Shown: piece after piece, positions 36,615-45,843 of the stretch
Layout: each line of letters starts with the position of its first letter
Numbering within the stretch: the first letter of the stretch is position 1
Source of the DNA: CAYTGM01 sp964437365
Lineage (GTDB): Bacteria; Sumerlaeota; Sumerlaeia; SLMS01
NCBI GenBank assembly: GCA_964437365.1
Contig: CAYTGM010000015.1
Coordinates: 48,636-112,635 of the forward strand
Length of the DNA: 64,000 nt
Direction: 5' to 3'
The notes under the pieces: model-generated
Told to the model about the DNA's origin: nothing
The model's input: the letters and a program-made list of their open reading frames with translations, nothing else
The model's database searches: none
Program-made: the position numbers and the translations under genes

Positions 36615-38177
36615 TCAGCCGCTGAACACAGCTGTTGTTGGGGTCCTGCCACCTGTCATCTTTACGCCTCGATTGTTTGCAGAAAGGTGCTGCAGAATCT
36701 TAAAGACAGATTCCGGGTCGGATGAAACTACTTTCGCCCACTCCTCTGCGCTCTTCTTCTCCCCTTTGCTATTTGCGAGAGCTTCCAGGAGTGTTTTTTG
36801 AAGTTCAAGAATGGAAGCGGCGGCTTTCTTACCGGCTTCAACGCCGGGCTGGTGATAGGCATTAATGTTCACAAGAGATGCATAGAGACCAACGGCTCTC
36901 TCAAAAAGGGCGATGAGAGCACCGAGCGTTGTTGGTGTGACTTCATCAATGGTGATCGTTGCCGAGACACGTCCCTTCTCCGCCAAGGCACGGCGCGTTC
37001 CCTGGTAGAACCCAGACAGATAATCGCCAGGAGAAACATTCTCTTCAACCTGTAGACTACTTCCTCCGTCCTTAAGAACCTCGATGAAGACCATGAAGAA
37101 GTTGTTCACGCCATCACGAAGCTGCTGTACATACGCGTGCTGATCAGTTGAGCCCTTGTTGCCGTATACCGTGATTCCCTGCTCAACCACGTTGCCGTCG
37201 AGATCGTGCTCTTTTCCAAGCGACTCCATAACCAGCTGTTGCAGGTACTTGCTGAAGAGAAGAAGGCGATCTTTATAAGGAATAACAACCATATCCTTTT
37301 CCCCTTTACCATTGGTTGCATGATACCAATACAGGGCGAGAAGAGCAGCGGGATTTTCCTTCACATCCTCCGAGCGCGTATATTCATCCATTTTTTTGGC
37401 GCCATCAAGGAACTCCTGTATATCAATCCCCTGGAGTCCGGCAGGAACAAGTCCAACTGCCGACATAACACTGGTCCGACCTCCCACCCAATCGTACATG
37501 GGAAGTCGCGCCATCCAATTGTTTGCTTCAGCATGCTTATCGAGTTTGGAACCACGCCCTGTAATGGCGATGGCGTGATCTTCGAAATTCAGGCCAGCTT
37601 TTTTCCAGAACTCTTCGGCAAGAAGCATCCCGTTTCGAGTTTCAGGAGTTCCGCCTGATTTACTGATGACGAGTACAACTGTACTCTTCAGTTCATGCTT
37701 CAACTGATTCAAGGTTCTCTCAACGCCTTCAGGATCGGTGTTATCGAGGAAATAAGGAGTCATCTTATCGGCGTCATCTTTGCCAAGGGCATCAGCAACA
37801 AGCTGAGGACCGAGTGCACTGCCACCGATACCGATGGTGAGAACGTTATCGATGGCATTCTTGTCATGGATCTTCTTGATCGTGGAAAAGACTTCTTTGA
37901 GGTCGGACTCAACCTCCTTCTTCAAATCAGCATCAGGAATGAGGTCCGTATTTCTGAGCCAGTAATGCCCCACCATGCGATTCTCGTCGGGATTCGCGAT
38001 GGCTCCACCCTCGAGGGCTTTCATCGCAGCAAAGGCGCCCTGTATAGACTTATCCATTTTCTTCAGGAAGTTACCATCGACTCCGGTCAGACTGTAATCG
38101 AGTGTTACCGGACATCCTTCAGGTGCACAATAGTACTTACTGAAACTCTCATAGGACTGAATAGGCTTTAGACTCAT
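36615..38177 (-). CDS. pgi: glucose-6-phosphate isomerase
   Basis: About 520 residues, converting glucose-6-phosphate and fructose-6-phosphate in glycolysis and gluconeogenesis. Signature parts are VLTIGIGGSALGPQLVADAL, VLVISKSGGTPETRNGMLLA, DWVGGRTSVMSAVGL, STDQHAYVQQLRDG and NAYHQPGVEAGKKAA, which carry the substrate-binding SGG, Glu, His and Lys. The start is ATG at 38177 with GGAAAGG about 7 bases upstream. It is a monocistronic reverse-strand gene between the secreted-protein operon and the AIM24 gene. Confidence 0.95.
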   Translation of the reverse strand: MSLKPIQSYESFSKYYCAPEGCPVTLDYSLTGVDGNFLKKMDKSIQGAFAAMKALEGGAIANPDENRMVGHYWLRNTDLIPDADLKKEVESDLKEVFSTIKKIHDKNAIDNVLTIGIGGSALGPQLVADALGKDDADKMTPYFLDNTDPEGVERTLNQLKHELKSTVVLVISKSGGTPETRNGMLLAEEFWKKAGLNFEDHAIAITGRGSKLDKHAEANNWMARLPMYDWVGGRTSVMSAVGLVPAGLQGIDIQEFLDGAKKMDEYTRSEDVKENPAALLALYWYHATNGKGEKDMVVIPYKDRLLLFSKYLQQLVMESLGKEHDLDGNVVEQGITVYGNKGSTDQHAYVQQLRDGVNNFFMVFIEVLKDGGSSLQVEENVSPGDYLSGFYQGTRRALAEKGRVSATITIDEVTPTTLGALIALFERAVGLYASLVNINAYHQPGVEAGKKAAASILELQKTLLEALANSKGEKKSAEEWAKVVSSDPESVFKILQHLSANNRGVKMTGGRTPTTAVFSG

Positions 38178-38230
38178 CAATTGACCTTTCCTGAATGAAT
38201 ATAGATGTTTAAAGGGTTAATGGAGTAGAA

Positions 38231-39025
38231 TCACATTCCATCGCCGTCGATCATGTTACCGAGACCACCAAGTATAGATCCTTCACCCTTGCGACGCCCC
38301 CCAGTTTGCGGCGCTGCGCTGAAGATTCTTCCAGCAAGGCGAGAGAACGGCAACGATTGAAGAAAAACACGGCCTGGACCCTTCATCACAGCGAAGAAAA
38401 TTCCTTCGCCACCAAAAAGAGCACTTTTGATCCCTCCAACTGTTTCAATATCGTAGCCAACGGATTCCTGAAAGGCGACGATACAACCAGTGTCTACACG
38501 AATTGTTTCACCGGGTCCAAGATCCATATAGTGGAGCGTGCCTCCTGCATGGACAAAAGCGTTTCCATCACCTTCGAGCTTTTGAAGAATAAAACCTTCT
38601 CCTCCGAAAAGCCCTGCCCCAAATCTTTTCGTGAAAGCCATCGACACGTTAATTCCAAGTGCTGAACAAAGATAGCTGTCTTTCTGGCAAAGCATCGTTC
38701 CATATTGACTAAGGTCCATGGCGACGATCGTCCCGGGATAGGGAGCTCCGAATGCCACATGCGACTTACCTTCACCTCGGTGAGTAAAGTGTGTGAGGAA
38801 GAGCGATTCACCTGTCATCAGCCGTTTACCAGCACCCAGAAGTTTTCCCATCACACCTTTTTCTTCACCTGTGCCAAATTTCGTATCCATTTCGATACCG
38901 TCTTTCATGTACATCATAGCGCCAGGCTCGGCGATGACGGTTTCTCCGGGATCCAGCTCGACTTCAACGAACTGCATATCGTTGCCAAATATCTGATAGT
39001 CAACTTCGTGAGCTTTTTTTGACAT
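38231..39025 (-). CDS. TIGR00266 / AIM24 family protein
   Basis: A 264-residue beta-rich protein of unknown function, related to mitochondrial AIM24. It has VEVELDPGETVIAEPGAMMY, KFGTGEEKGVMGKLLGAGKR, LTHFTHRGEGKSHVAFG, PGTIVAMDLS and a final FLQSLPFSRLAGRI, all typical. AAGGAG lies 8 bases before the ATG. There is no signal peptide. It is close to pgi, with 53 bases between them, and could be cotranscribed. Family assignment is firm; the role is not known. Confidence 0.9.
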   Translation of the reverse strand: MSKKAHEVDYQIFGNDMQFVEVELDPGETVIAEPGAMMYMKDGIEMDTKFGTGEEKGVMGKLLGAGKRLMTGESLFLTHFTHRGEGKSHVAFGAPYPGTIVAMDLSQYGTMLCQKDSYLCSALGINVSMAFTKRFGAGLFGGEGFILQKLEGDGNAFVHAGGTLHYMDLGPGETIRVDTGCIVAFQESVGYDIETVGGIKSALFGGEGIFFAVMKGPGRVFLQSLPFSRLAGRIFSAAPQTGGRRKGEGSILGGLGNMIDGDGM

Positions 39026-39149
39026 AAATGGGACTCCTTGAATATTTGTGAGAGGCTTAGCTGATTCCCGCGGAAGGACTCAAGTGAAACCGGGCTTTGT
39101 CTGATGTTTCACCGGAAGGAGCATTTGTCTATATCAGGAAATTCGACCA

Positions 39150-39326
39150 TCAACCCTTATTCTGTGAAAACTCTTTCAGGCATTTATTGCAAAGGCACCC
39201 CGAATAGTTTTCTCTAAGTTCGTGAGTCTGCGCCGAGGATAGCTTTATCTGAAAGCAGTGACATTTGGAGATATCGTCCTGACGGCATTCGAATTTCTCG
39301 CCACATCTCGCGCACTTTTCGATCAT
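39150..39326 (-). CDS. cysteine-rich CWC family small protein
   Basis: A 58-residue reading frame on the reverse strand with a good ribosome site (GGAG, 9 bases before the ATG). The protein has CARCGEKFECRQDD, then CHCF, and ends with GCLCNKCLKEF. The pattern CxxCGxxFxC...CxC...CLCxxCL is that of the cysteine-rich CWC family (about 60-70 residues), probably a zinc-binding knuckle. It is short and easily missed by length cut-offs. Function unknown. It runs opposite to the GT39-like gene that starts 50 bases away. Confidence 0.85.
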   Translation of the reverse strand: MIEKCARCGEKFECRQDDISKCHCFQIKLSSAQTHELRENYSGCLCNKCLKEFSQNKG

Positions 39327-39375
39327 AAATGTTTGCTCCAGGCCTTACTTGTGATGAGATTTGAAGGCTAATGTC

Positions 39376-41085
39376 ATGAGTCTCCGAGCACAAGTCGAGA
39401 GATTAGAGCATTGTTTCGTTGCCTCTCGAAAGCGAATCCCAAAAGCTTTGCATATGATTTATGAAGACTCAAAGAAGACAGCTCCGGCGCCCTTCACCGG
39501 GTTAGAACTGGTGAATGTTGCACTGGCATTTCTGGTGGGTCTGATTGTACGTGTGCTTTTCTGCCTGCAGGTTCCTGGCCTCTGGTACGATGAGGCAATT
39601 AACGGTCTTGATGCCTTGTCCATTCTTCGGGAACCCGGAATTCCCATCTTCTTCGATACGAACGGGCACATGCGTGAACCGTTGTACATGTACATGGAGG
39701 TTCTCGGAGTTCTAGCAGGTGGTACGACTGCTGAGGCGCTCCGAATGGTAAGTGTCATCACTGGGACTTTAACGATTCCTGCAGTCTGGCTATTGGCGAG
39801 AGAGATTCGCGGAGTTCTCTTTGCAGCAATCTCGGTTTGGATTTTCAGTTTACTCCGCTGGCATATACATTTTTCAGGGCTTGCATTTAGAACGATTCTC
39901 GCGCCTCTGTTTGCATCTTTAGTTTTCTTTTTCTTCTTCCGGTTTCATCGAAGGGAGAAGCTGTCTGACGCAATACCCGCGGGCGTGTTTCTGGGATTGG
40001 GTGCCTATACCTATCTCGCTTTTCGCCTGTTTCCGATTATCATGCTGATCAGTATGATAGCCGGTCTGGTTATTCATCAAGAAAAGAGAAAGAGGTTGGC
40101 TAAGGGCTATCTAACAATGATCGCGACTGCTTTCATCGTCTTTCTTCCGCTGGGATTGAATTACCTGAACAATCCAGAGCACTTTAAAGGGCGCGTGGAT
40201 GAGGCAACTCTTTTTGAGCGTGAGGATGCTGCGAATCGCTTACTGAAGCAGGCCTTCGACATTACGATGATGCCACTGTTTCGCGGGGACCATGTCGAAA
40301 AGCATAATATCCCGGGACCTCCTCAAGCTTTTCAGTTCTCATTCACCAACGAAGAAGAAACCGTGATGGCATGGTTTACTGAAGGCCTCGAAGCCAACAA
40401 ACAGGGTCTCCCTCAATACGATAGACATGGCACTGGTCTGCCAGTGGTTTTTCTCACAACCGGGTTACTCTTTTATCTGGGTCTCATCGTGTCCTTCCTC
40501 ATTCCAGAGAGGAAGTTTTTGACTATCTGTTTGATTTCATGGCTGGTGATTGGAAGCCTCGCCTCTCTCTTATCATTTGGTGCTCCGAATATGCTGAGAC
40601 TCCTGATGATCGTGCCTGTCTTTACCTTCTTCATTGTGGAAGGAGCTCTCGTCTTATGGAAGTGGATCTCAAAAAAGTCCATGGTGGCTGCTAAAGCGAT
40701 CTTTACTTTCGTATTCCTTATACACGTGATCGCGGAGCTTTATCTCGCATTCAGCTGGTCGACCCATCCTCTGGTACCAAAGGGGTTCAACAGCGAGTGG
40801 CGAGACCTCGCGACCTACCTTAAAGAGCAGGATGATCGCTTGCCAGTGAACCTTTCTTTTGCTCCGTCTCAGACTTTGCTTTTTCTTGCCGACGACTACG
40901 AATTTATCGTCAATTCCGTTCCCAATACTGAACTATATTGGGAGTTAAGGCCAAATCCACAACTGGGCCTGACTCCATTGGAAACCCGTGGGCAGTTCCA
41001 ACGAGGTGGCCGGTCCTTCGAGGTCATACACCCGGATGGATTCATCGTAGGAACTCTGGTCGAAGTGCATCGATCTGAAAACTAA
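39376..41085 (+). CDS. GT39-like multi-pass glycosyltransferase
   Basis: About 569 residues from ATG at 39376, which has GAAGG 8 bases upstream; a TTG five codons earlier is also open. The protein has many hydrophobic segments typical of PMT/ArnT-type enzymes (VNVALAFLVGLIVRVLFCL, VWLLAREIRGVLFAAISVWI, FLTTGLLFYLGLIVSFLI, LMIVPVFTFFIVEGALVL). The first large loop has WYDEAINGLDALSILRE with the Asp-Glu pair and HMREPLYMYM, which fit the family's catalytic loop. It would transfer a sugar from a polyprenyl-phosphate donor. Acceptor unknown. Confidence 0.85.
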   Translation: MSLRAQVERLEHCFVASRKRIPKALHMIYEDSKKTAPAPFTGLELVNVALAFLVGLIVRVLFCLQVPGLWYDEAINGLDALSILREPGIPIFFDTNGHMREPLYMYMEVLGVLAGGTTAEALRMVSVITGTLTIPAVWLLAREIRGVLFAAISVWIFSLLRWHIHFSGLAFRTILAPLFASLVFFFFFRFHRREKLSDAIPAGVFLGLGAYTYLAFRLFPIIMLISMIAGLVIHQEKRKRLAKGYLTMIATAFIVFLPLGLNYLNNPEHFKGRVDEATLFEREDAANRLLKQAFDITMMPLFRGDHVEKHNIPGPPQAFQFSFTNEEETVMAWFTEGLEANKQGLPQYDRHGTGLPVVFLTTGLLFYLGLIVSFLIPERKFLTICLISWLVIGSLASLLSFGAPNMLRLLMIVPVFTFFIVEGALVLWKWISKKSMVAAKAIFTFVFLIHVIAELYLAFSWSTHPLVPKGFNSEWRDLATYLKEQDDRLPVNLSFAPSQTLLFLADDYEFIVNSVPNTELYWELRPNPQLGLTPLETRGQFQRGGRSFEVIHPDGFIVGTLVEVHRSEN

Positions 41086-41117
41086 TCAAAGTAGTGGTGC
41101 TTAAGTCACATAGATTT

Positions 41118-41281
41118 TAGAGCGATCTTCAGAAGCAATTGTTAGATAGAAGATGATCGAGAGGAGTGGATCTATGTGCTTGGAAACGCAGTAATAGAGG
41201 TGCTGTTTCCTCGCTTTCAGGCGCCCAGCGCTATTGTTCGAAGCCAGCGTGACACGAGTAGGACTTCTGAAGATCACTCTA
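41118..41281. mobile_element. MITE-like element, copy 2
   Basis: 164 bases, the same length as copy 1, with ends TAGAGCGATCTTCA and TGAAGATCACTCTA (one mismatch between the arms). The inside aligns to copy 1 without gaps by eye, sharing GTTAGATAGA-like, AGTGGATCT, AATAG.GGTGCT and CTTTCAG. The TA ends again fit a TA target duplication. No coding capacity. Confidence 0.8.
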
Positions 41282-41320
41282 TACGAGAATCCCCCTTGAA
41301 CACCCTGATCATTTGAGTAC

Positions 41321-41344
41321 GCCCAGCCTGGGCCCGCTTTTTTT
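41321..41344 (+). terminator. possible terminator
   Basis: GCCCA GCC TGGGC forms a 5-bp stem, followed after four bases by a run of seven T. It is about 240 bases after the GT39-like gene and beyond the MITE. The stem is short, so confidence is limited. Confidence 0.4.
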
Positions 41345-41485
41345 GTACCTCTGGAAACAGGATACCCGTTGATCTTACGAAGAAGTCTTATGAAAAATAG
41401 AAGCAGAATCAGCATATTGCTGAAATGCTAAAGCTCCTTGCTTTAACTAATCATCACAGAATATTACTGTTAAGCGAAAGGATTG

Positions 41486-42019
41486 ATGGCAGTGTTTTCC
41501 CTAACTTCAATCATTAGAAAAAAGTCTTCTTTGGAGTTCCAGAAATTTAACAGCTCTGATTCTTGCCGGATAACCAGGAAGCTCTTGTTGGTATTGGTGA
41601 TTTCGACCTTTAGCTTTGGGGTTATGGGCTGTAGCGAAAATCGAGATAACTCCGCATCAGTGGATTCTCACACTGAAGTGAATGAGAATATATCATGGCC
41701 TGAGCTTTCAGAGCTGGACGAAATCCTTCATATTCATGGCTGGCAAGATATGTCCGATGAAGAAAAAGAGACCCTTCTCGAGGATGTGACCAGGAAAGCG
41801 GAATCTGTACTGAGCGGTGAATTGCCAGAGGAAGTCGAAGGCATCCCTTCTGTAGAAGTCTACCTGACCGACCTGGAAAGCCTCTTGATTGAAATGAACA
41901 AAGAAGATCAAAAAACACTCAATGAAAGAAATCGGATCATGAAGGGCATGGAACCGATCGTCGTGAAGATAATGGAATCTATCGGAATGGATCACAGCCA
42001 TGCTGGCCACGATCACTGA
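41486..42019 (+). CDS. His-rich lipoprotein of an ABC/FtsX metal-type system
   Basis: 177 residues starting at ATG with GAAAGGATTG upstream. After a long basic N-region comes RKLLLVLVISTFSFGVMGC, a lipobox that lipidates the Cys near residue 49. The mature part is acidic and helical. The C-terminus HSHAGHDH is a likely zinc- or metal-binding tail. Its stop overlaps the next ATG (TGATG). The neighbours are an ABC ATPase and an FtsX-like permease, an arrangement seen in zinc-related clusters. By analogy this protein may sense or carry metal. Confidence 0.75.
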   Translation: MAVFSLTSIIRKKSSLEFQKFNSSDSCRITRKLLLVLVISTFSFGVMGCSENRDNSASVDSHTEVNENISWPELSELDEILHIHGWQDMSDEEKETLLEDVTRKAESVLSGELPEEVEGIPSVEVYLTDLESLLIEMNKEDQKTLNERNRIMKGMEPIVVKIMESIGMDHSHAGHDH

Positions 42020-42732
42020 TGCCAGAAAGTAGAGTGCCTAATATCCTTCTTGATATACAGGACTGCCGAAAGCAGCTTGGAAATACTCTAGAATCGAACG
42101 TATCATTTTATTTGAAGAGTCTAAGCCTGGCCCACGGTCAAAAGCTGGCCTTAGTAGGACCCAGCGGCTGCGGGAAATCAACATTGCTGAAGATCATCGC
42201 AGGGATTACACGACCAGACTCTGGATGCATCAGTTTTGAAGGAAGAGATATAACTCGTTCAAGACAGAGCGACCTTGATCGCATTCGAGGAGCTCATATT
42301 GGCTTCGTCTATCAGAGCTTCAACTTACTACCGGGGTTTACGCCGGTTGAAAATGTATTGATCGCTCAACGATTTGGTCGTGCTGAGAGAAAAGGACAGA
42401 AAGAAAAAGCTGTGGCGATCCTTGAAAGAGTAGGTCTCGCTCATCGGCTCAACACTCATATAGACAATCTGTCGACCGGCGAGAAGCAGCGTGTTGCGAT
42501 TGCCAGAGCCATCATTAACAATCCCGTCCTTCTGCTGGCCGATGAACCAACAGGTTCGCTTGACCCTCAAACGGGGTCGGCAGTTTTCGATCTGTTTATT
42601 GAGACCTGTGAAAACCTCGGCTGCGCTTTGCTCTTTGTGACACACGATCATTCGATTGCCGGACAATTCCCGAACCAATTTGACTGTACTGGACTGGTAA
42701 CTCAAGATGCGCCGGAGCAGACAATTACATGA
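42019..42732 (+). CDS. ABC transporter ATP-binding protein, LolD-type
   Basis: A 237-residue ATPase with Walker A GPSGCGKST (47-55), Q-loop YQSFNLLPGF, signature LSTGEKQRVAIARAI, Walker B LLLADEPTGSLDP and an H-loop His (TH). It is coupled to both neighbours by 1- and 4-base overlaps. With the following FtsX-like permease it forms one mechanotransmission-type ABC complex in the inner membrane, rather than a classical importer. Confidence 0.92.
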   Translation: MPESRVPNILLDIQDCRKQLGNTLESNVSFYLKSLSLAHGQKLALVGPSGCGKSTLLKIIAGITRPDSGCISFEGRDITRSRQSDLDRIRGAHIGFVYQSFNLLPGFTPVENVLIAQRFGRAERKGQKEKAVAILERVGLAHRLNTHIDNLSTGEKQRVAIARAIINNPVLLLADEPTGSLDPQTGSAVFDLFIETCENLGCALLFVTHDHSIAGQFPNQFDCTGLVTQDAPEQTIT

Positions 42733-44096
42733 ACCTCTTTTCGATTTCGTGGAAATATATCTGCCATCGCCCACTTGTCTCATCACTAACGGTTCTCGCC
42801 GTTGCCCTTGGGATGGCTTTGATCTCTGCGACGTTGGGTCTTAGAAGTGCTACCCAAGAAGCATTTGAGCGTGAAAGTAGACTGTTCGATCTGGTTGTCG
42901 GAGCAAAAGGAAGCCCACTTCAGCTGGTCCTGAGCAGTGTTTATCATCTCGATATTCCAACGGGAAATATTCCCTACAAGAGGTATTATATACTTAAGAA
43001 CGACTCTGTCGTGAAGGAGGCATATCCAATTGGACTTGGAGACAGCTACAGAGGGTTTCGAATCGTTGGGACCGAAAAACATATTTTTGAACTAACAGAA
43101 CGAGAAAATGAGAACGGGAGTCAGACAGCTCTGCTGGCGTTCGATGAAGGTTCTGCTTTCACTGAAGAGATGGAGGCTGTTCTCGGATATCAGGTAGCAA
43201 AAGAGTCAGGGCTTAGTATCGGCGATTCGTTCTTGGGGAACCATGGGCTCTCAACTGCCGGAAACCTTGAAGAGCATGGGGAAAGTCCCTTTATTGTTAA
43301 AGGTATTCTGGAACAGTCCGGCACCTCATTAGACCGTGTCATTCTGGTTCCGCTTATATCTGTCTGGAATGTTCATGGAGACCGTTTGAGTAGCCAGGAA
43401 TTATCCGACCTTGGAGTGGGAATAGACCTGAGGTTGGGTTCAGATGCAGAAAACAGCGATGACGAGGACAACTGGGGGTTCTTCGCTCGATATGCAGAAG
43501 GAAGTGAAGAAACTGGCGTGAACGAGGAAGCTATACCAGATTTTGGTGAGCTGGAAGTAACATCCGTACTAATACAACTTGAAACACCGGGCATGCGGCT
43601 CTGGCTGGGAGATGAAATCAATCGCAACACCGAGGCGATGTCTGCGATTCCTGTTAGTGAGATGCTGCGTCTATATCAAAGAATATTAAAACCGTTGCAG
43701 CAGACATTACTTGCGGTAGCACTATTGATCGTTATTACATCAACACTGACAATCGTAGCAACTCTCTATCAATCAACGGAGCGGCGCAAGAAAGAGCTGG
43801 CAATCATGCGTGCTTTAGGGGCTCACTCTTCTGAGGTCTTTCTCATTGTTTTGATGGAAGCATTCTTCCTTTCCCTGGCCGGTGCTGCCACAGGCATCGT
43901 ACTGGGACACATTGCTACTTATATTGGCGCCGGGATGATTTCAGATTCTACCGGCCTTACGATCAATCCGTTTCAGTTACAAACCCTCGAGCTATATGCT
44001 TTTCTTCTTATCACTTTTTGTGGAAGCCTCTCCGGGGTTATTCCTGCTTTCATAGCATATAGACGGTCGCCTGACAAAGACCTTTCGCTCTCCTGA
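42729..44096 (+). CDS. FtsX-like ABC permease of the metal-type cluster
   Basis: A 455-residue permease with four membrane segments: one near the N-terminus (SLTVLAVALGMALISATLGL) and three at the end (TLLAVALLIVITSTLTIVATL, VFLIVLMEAFFLSLAGAATG and LYAFLLITFCGSLSGVIPAF). A large periplasmic domain lies between. LVVGAKGSPLQLVLSSVYHL is a hallmark of the permeases in gammaproteobacterial His-rich/ABC/FtsX/DUF3299 zinc clusters (compare PA4065 of Pseudomonas aeruginosa). It overlaps the ATPase gene by 4 bases. The second permease at 52560-53747 has the related GARGSSLDLAMSSLYF. Confidence 0.9.
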   Translation: MNLFSISWKYICHRPLVSSLTVLAVALGMALISATLGLRSATQEAFERESRLFDLVVGAKGSPLQLVLSSVYHLDIPTGNIPYKRYYILKNDSVVKEAYPIGLGDSYRGFRIVGTEKHIFELTERENENGSQTALLAFDEGSAFTEEMEAVLGYQVAKESGLSIGDSFLGNHGLSTAGNLEEHGESPFIVKGILEQSGTSLDRVILVPLISVWNVHGDRLSSQELSDLGVGIDLRLGSDAENSDDEDNWGFFARYAEGSEETGVNEEAIPDFGELEVTSVLIQLETPGMRLWLGDEINRNTEAMSAIPVSEMLRLYQRILKPLQQTLLAVALLIVITSTLTIVATLYQSTERRKKELAIMRALGAHSSEVFLIVLMEAFFLSLAGAATGIVLGHIATYIGAGMISDSTGLTINPFQLQTLELYAFLLITFCGSLSGVIPAFIAYRRSPDKDLSLS

Positions 44097-44124
44097 AAGA
44101 GTGGAAACATGCTCTTGCTGGTGA

Positions 44125-45024
44125 TTACTTGTATCTTTCAATAATACCGTCGCTGCCCAATACAGAAAGGTATTTATTGGCGAGCTTCGAAGCCTCTGAC
44201 TTATCTCCGTATCGGCTTTCGTAGATCACACAAAATCGCATAGCAGCTCGGGCGTCCTCCTCAATGTAATAATACCAAAAGTTGTTTTCTTTCTCTTCTG
44301 TCCAACCGGGAGGTCGCTGCTCAGCGGCAAGATCTGCAGCCTGGCGAAACACTTCTTTAGCCTCCACCTCCAATTCTTTCAAATGCTCTGTTTCAGTACC
44401 TTGCCCACGAAGCTGCAAAGATTCGTATTCAAGGAGTTTTCCTTTCATCAGGTACAGCTGAAAAGCATCCGGGTTCTTTTCTATCCCTTCTTCTATAAAC
44501 TTCATGCCTTCTTCCGGGTTCTTACTCTTCAACCACCATGCACCCACGGAATAAGCCCTCACATTATATGGATCGGCAAGAGTCATGACACGGTACCAGG
44601 GAAGAAGTTCTGCTCCATCTGTGTGGGCATGAGGAACATCAGCATCCTGATAAGGCTTAACGGCGCGATGAAGATCTCCGACGAAGCCGCGAAAGTCCTT
44701 CTCCTCAGAGGGAATAATCGATTCTGCCTCTGAATCATCAGTCGCCCCCGCATTATCCGAAGCGTTTGCAAGCTCATTTTCATTCAAATGAAGGGAGTAG
44801 GCCACTCCGTTATGCAAATATCGCTCGGTTTTGAGGAACAGTATATCGCCCATACTGGTTCGGAACTCTCCGAGCATTCTAGCGAGGGCACTGCTATTTC
44901 GCTCACTTCTCAAAGTATGACTTCTACTCCTGCCTCCCTGATAAGAACTCGGGTCCACAAGTTGGGTGAGGAATGGGAGAACGAAGAGGGCAACTGCTAT
45001 GGAAATGTACCAGACCTTATTCAT
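44125..45024 (-). CDS. membrane-anchored TPR-like protein of the ABC-2 operon
   Basis: 299 residues with an N-terminal membrane anchor or signal (VWYISIAVALFVLPFLTQL) and helical, repeat-like sequence (AYSVGAWWLKSKNPEEGMKF, FQLYLMKGKLLEYESL). A Ser/Asp/Glu-rich linker lies around residues 85-105. It starts 27 bases after the ABC-2 permease gene, making it the last gene of a four-gene operon. TPR-like proteins beside ABC-2 systems may act as periplasmic partners, but I cannot assign a function. Confidence 0.75.
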   Translation of the reverse strand: MNKVWYISIAVALFVLPFLTQLVDPSSYQGGRSRSHTLRSERNSSALARMLGEFRTSMGDILFLKTERYLHNGVAYSLHLNENELANASDNAGATDDSEAESIIPSEEKDFRGFVGDLHRAVKPYQDADVPHAHTDGAELLPWYRVMTLADPYNVRAYSVGAWWLKSKNPEEGMKFIEEGIEKNPDAFQLYLMKGKLLEYESLQLRGQGTETEHLKELEVEAKEVFRQAADLAAEQRPPGWTEEKENNFWYYYIEEDARAAMRFCVIYESRYGDKSEASKLANKYLSVLGSDGIIERYK

Positions 45025-45051
45025 TTGAAAATCCTGTTCATCAACTTCATT

Positions 45052-45843
45052 CTACAGACTTCTCCTCTGGAGTACAAGGCACCCAAGGACAGTAGGAATA
45101 AAAACAAGAAGGAGTCCGTAGAAAACAAGAATCAGCAGACTTGTAGTATCCAGCGGATTAACTCCATCAGTATATCGATTAATAAGATTCAGTTTTGAGA
45201 AGTCTGGTATATAGCCACACAGCCACTTGACGATCTCTTCGAACGGTGTGTTCATAAACTTTGCAGCAAGGAAGCCGGCCGTTTTTCCTCCAAAACCGAG
45301 TAATAGACCTGATACGATGATGGGAACGCCACGTGGAAGTATGACAGAGAAAAGTAAAGTTACGGAAGAAATCGTTGCGAGCGAAAGAACCTGTAGCAGG
45401 AAAAGCTGAACAAAGAGCGGCTGACTAAAGAATTCCATTTTCGGGATAATGAGAAGGGTCGCGACGGTAAATACAGTATAAATCAGGATACCAGAAAGAG
45501 TAGTTGCCACCCATTTGCCCAGTAAATAATCCGTGCGGGTAACTGGCTTCGCAAGTAGTGGGAAGATCGTGCGGTTTTCCAGATCATCGGGAACCTGGCG
45601 AGCCGCAATAATAATAACAAGAAGATGAGAGCCAACCCAGGACAATGTCAGGCCCAGGTTAAGTAGAAAGGTTGCAGTGGACGGTCGGTCGATCCCGACG
45701 ATACTCAAGACCGTAACGAGAAGGAAATAAATACTTCCCAGAATAGCCAGCACATAGAGTTCTTTTTTTCGAATAAGCTCGAGAAAGACCGTATATCCAA
45801 TGAGTGAGATTCTCTGCCACCTTGTTGCTTGTTGAAGTTCCAT
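45052..45843 (-). CDS. ABC-2 type permease, second copy
   Basis: 263 residues with about six membrane segments, including ELYVLAILGSIYFLLVTVLS and LVFYGLLLVFIPTVLGCLVL. It shares RKKELYV.AI and ARQVPDDLENRTIFPLLAKP with the upstream permease, so the two are paralogues that may form a heterodimer. The ATG overlaps the previous stop (TGATG); a longer frame to 45954 lies inside that gene and is not used. Confidence 0.88.
   Translation of the reverse strand: MELQQATRWQRISLIGYTVFLELIRKKELYVLAILGSIYFLLVTVLSIVGIDRPSTATFLLNLGLTLSWVGSHLLVIIIAARQVPDDLENRTIFPLLAKPVTRTDYLLGKWVATTLSGILIYTVFTVATLLIIPKMEFFSQPLFVQLFLLQVLSLATISSVTLLFSVILPRGVPIIVSGLLLGFGGKTAGFLAAKFMNTPFEEIVKWLCGYIPDFSKLNLINRYTDGVNPLDTTSLLILVFYGLLLVFIPTVLGCLVLQRRSL

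Larger units (their letters stand above)
41086..41482. other. intergenic region holding MITE copy 2
   Basis: About 400 bases after the GT39-like gene. It contains the second MITE-like copy and a hairpin-plus-T-run terminator candidate (41321-41344). No gene is supported. Confidence 0.55.

Noticed and set aside
36365..36652. N-terminal extension of the secreted beta-sandwich gene into pgi
   Set aside because: A start at 36364 gives a signal peptide and ribosome site; the extension overlaps pgi and is not protein-like.
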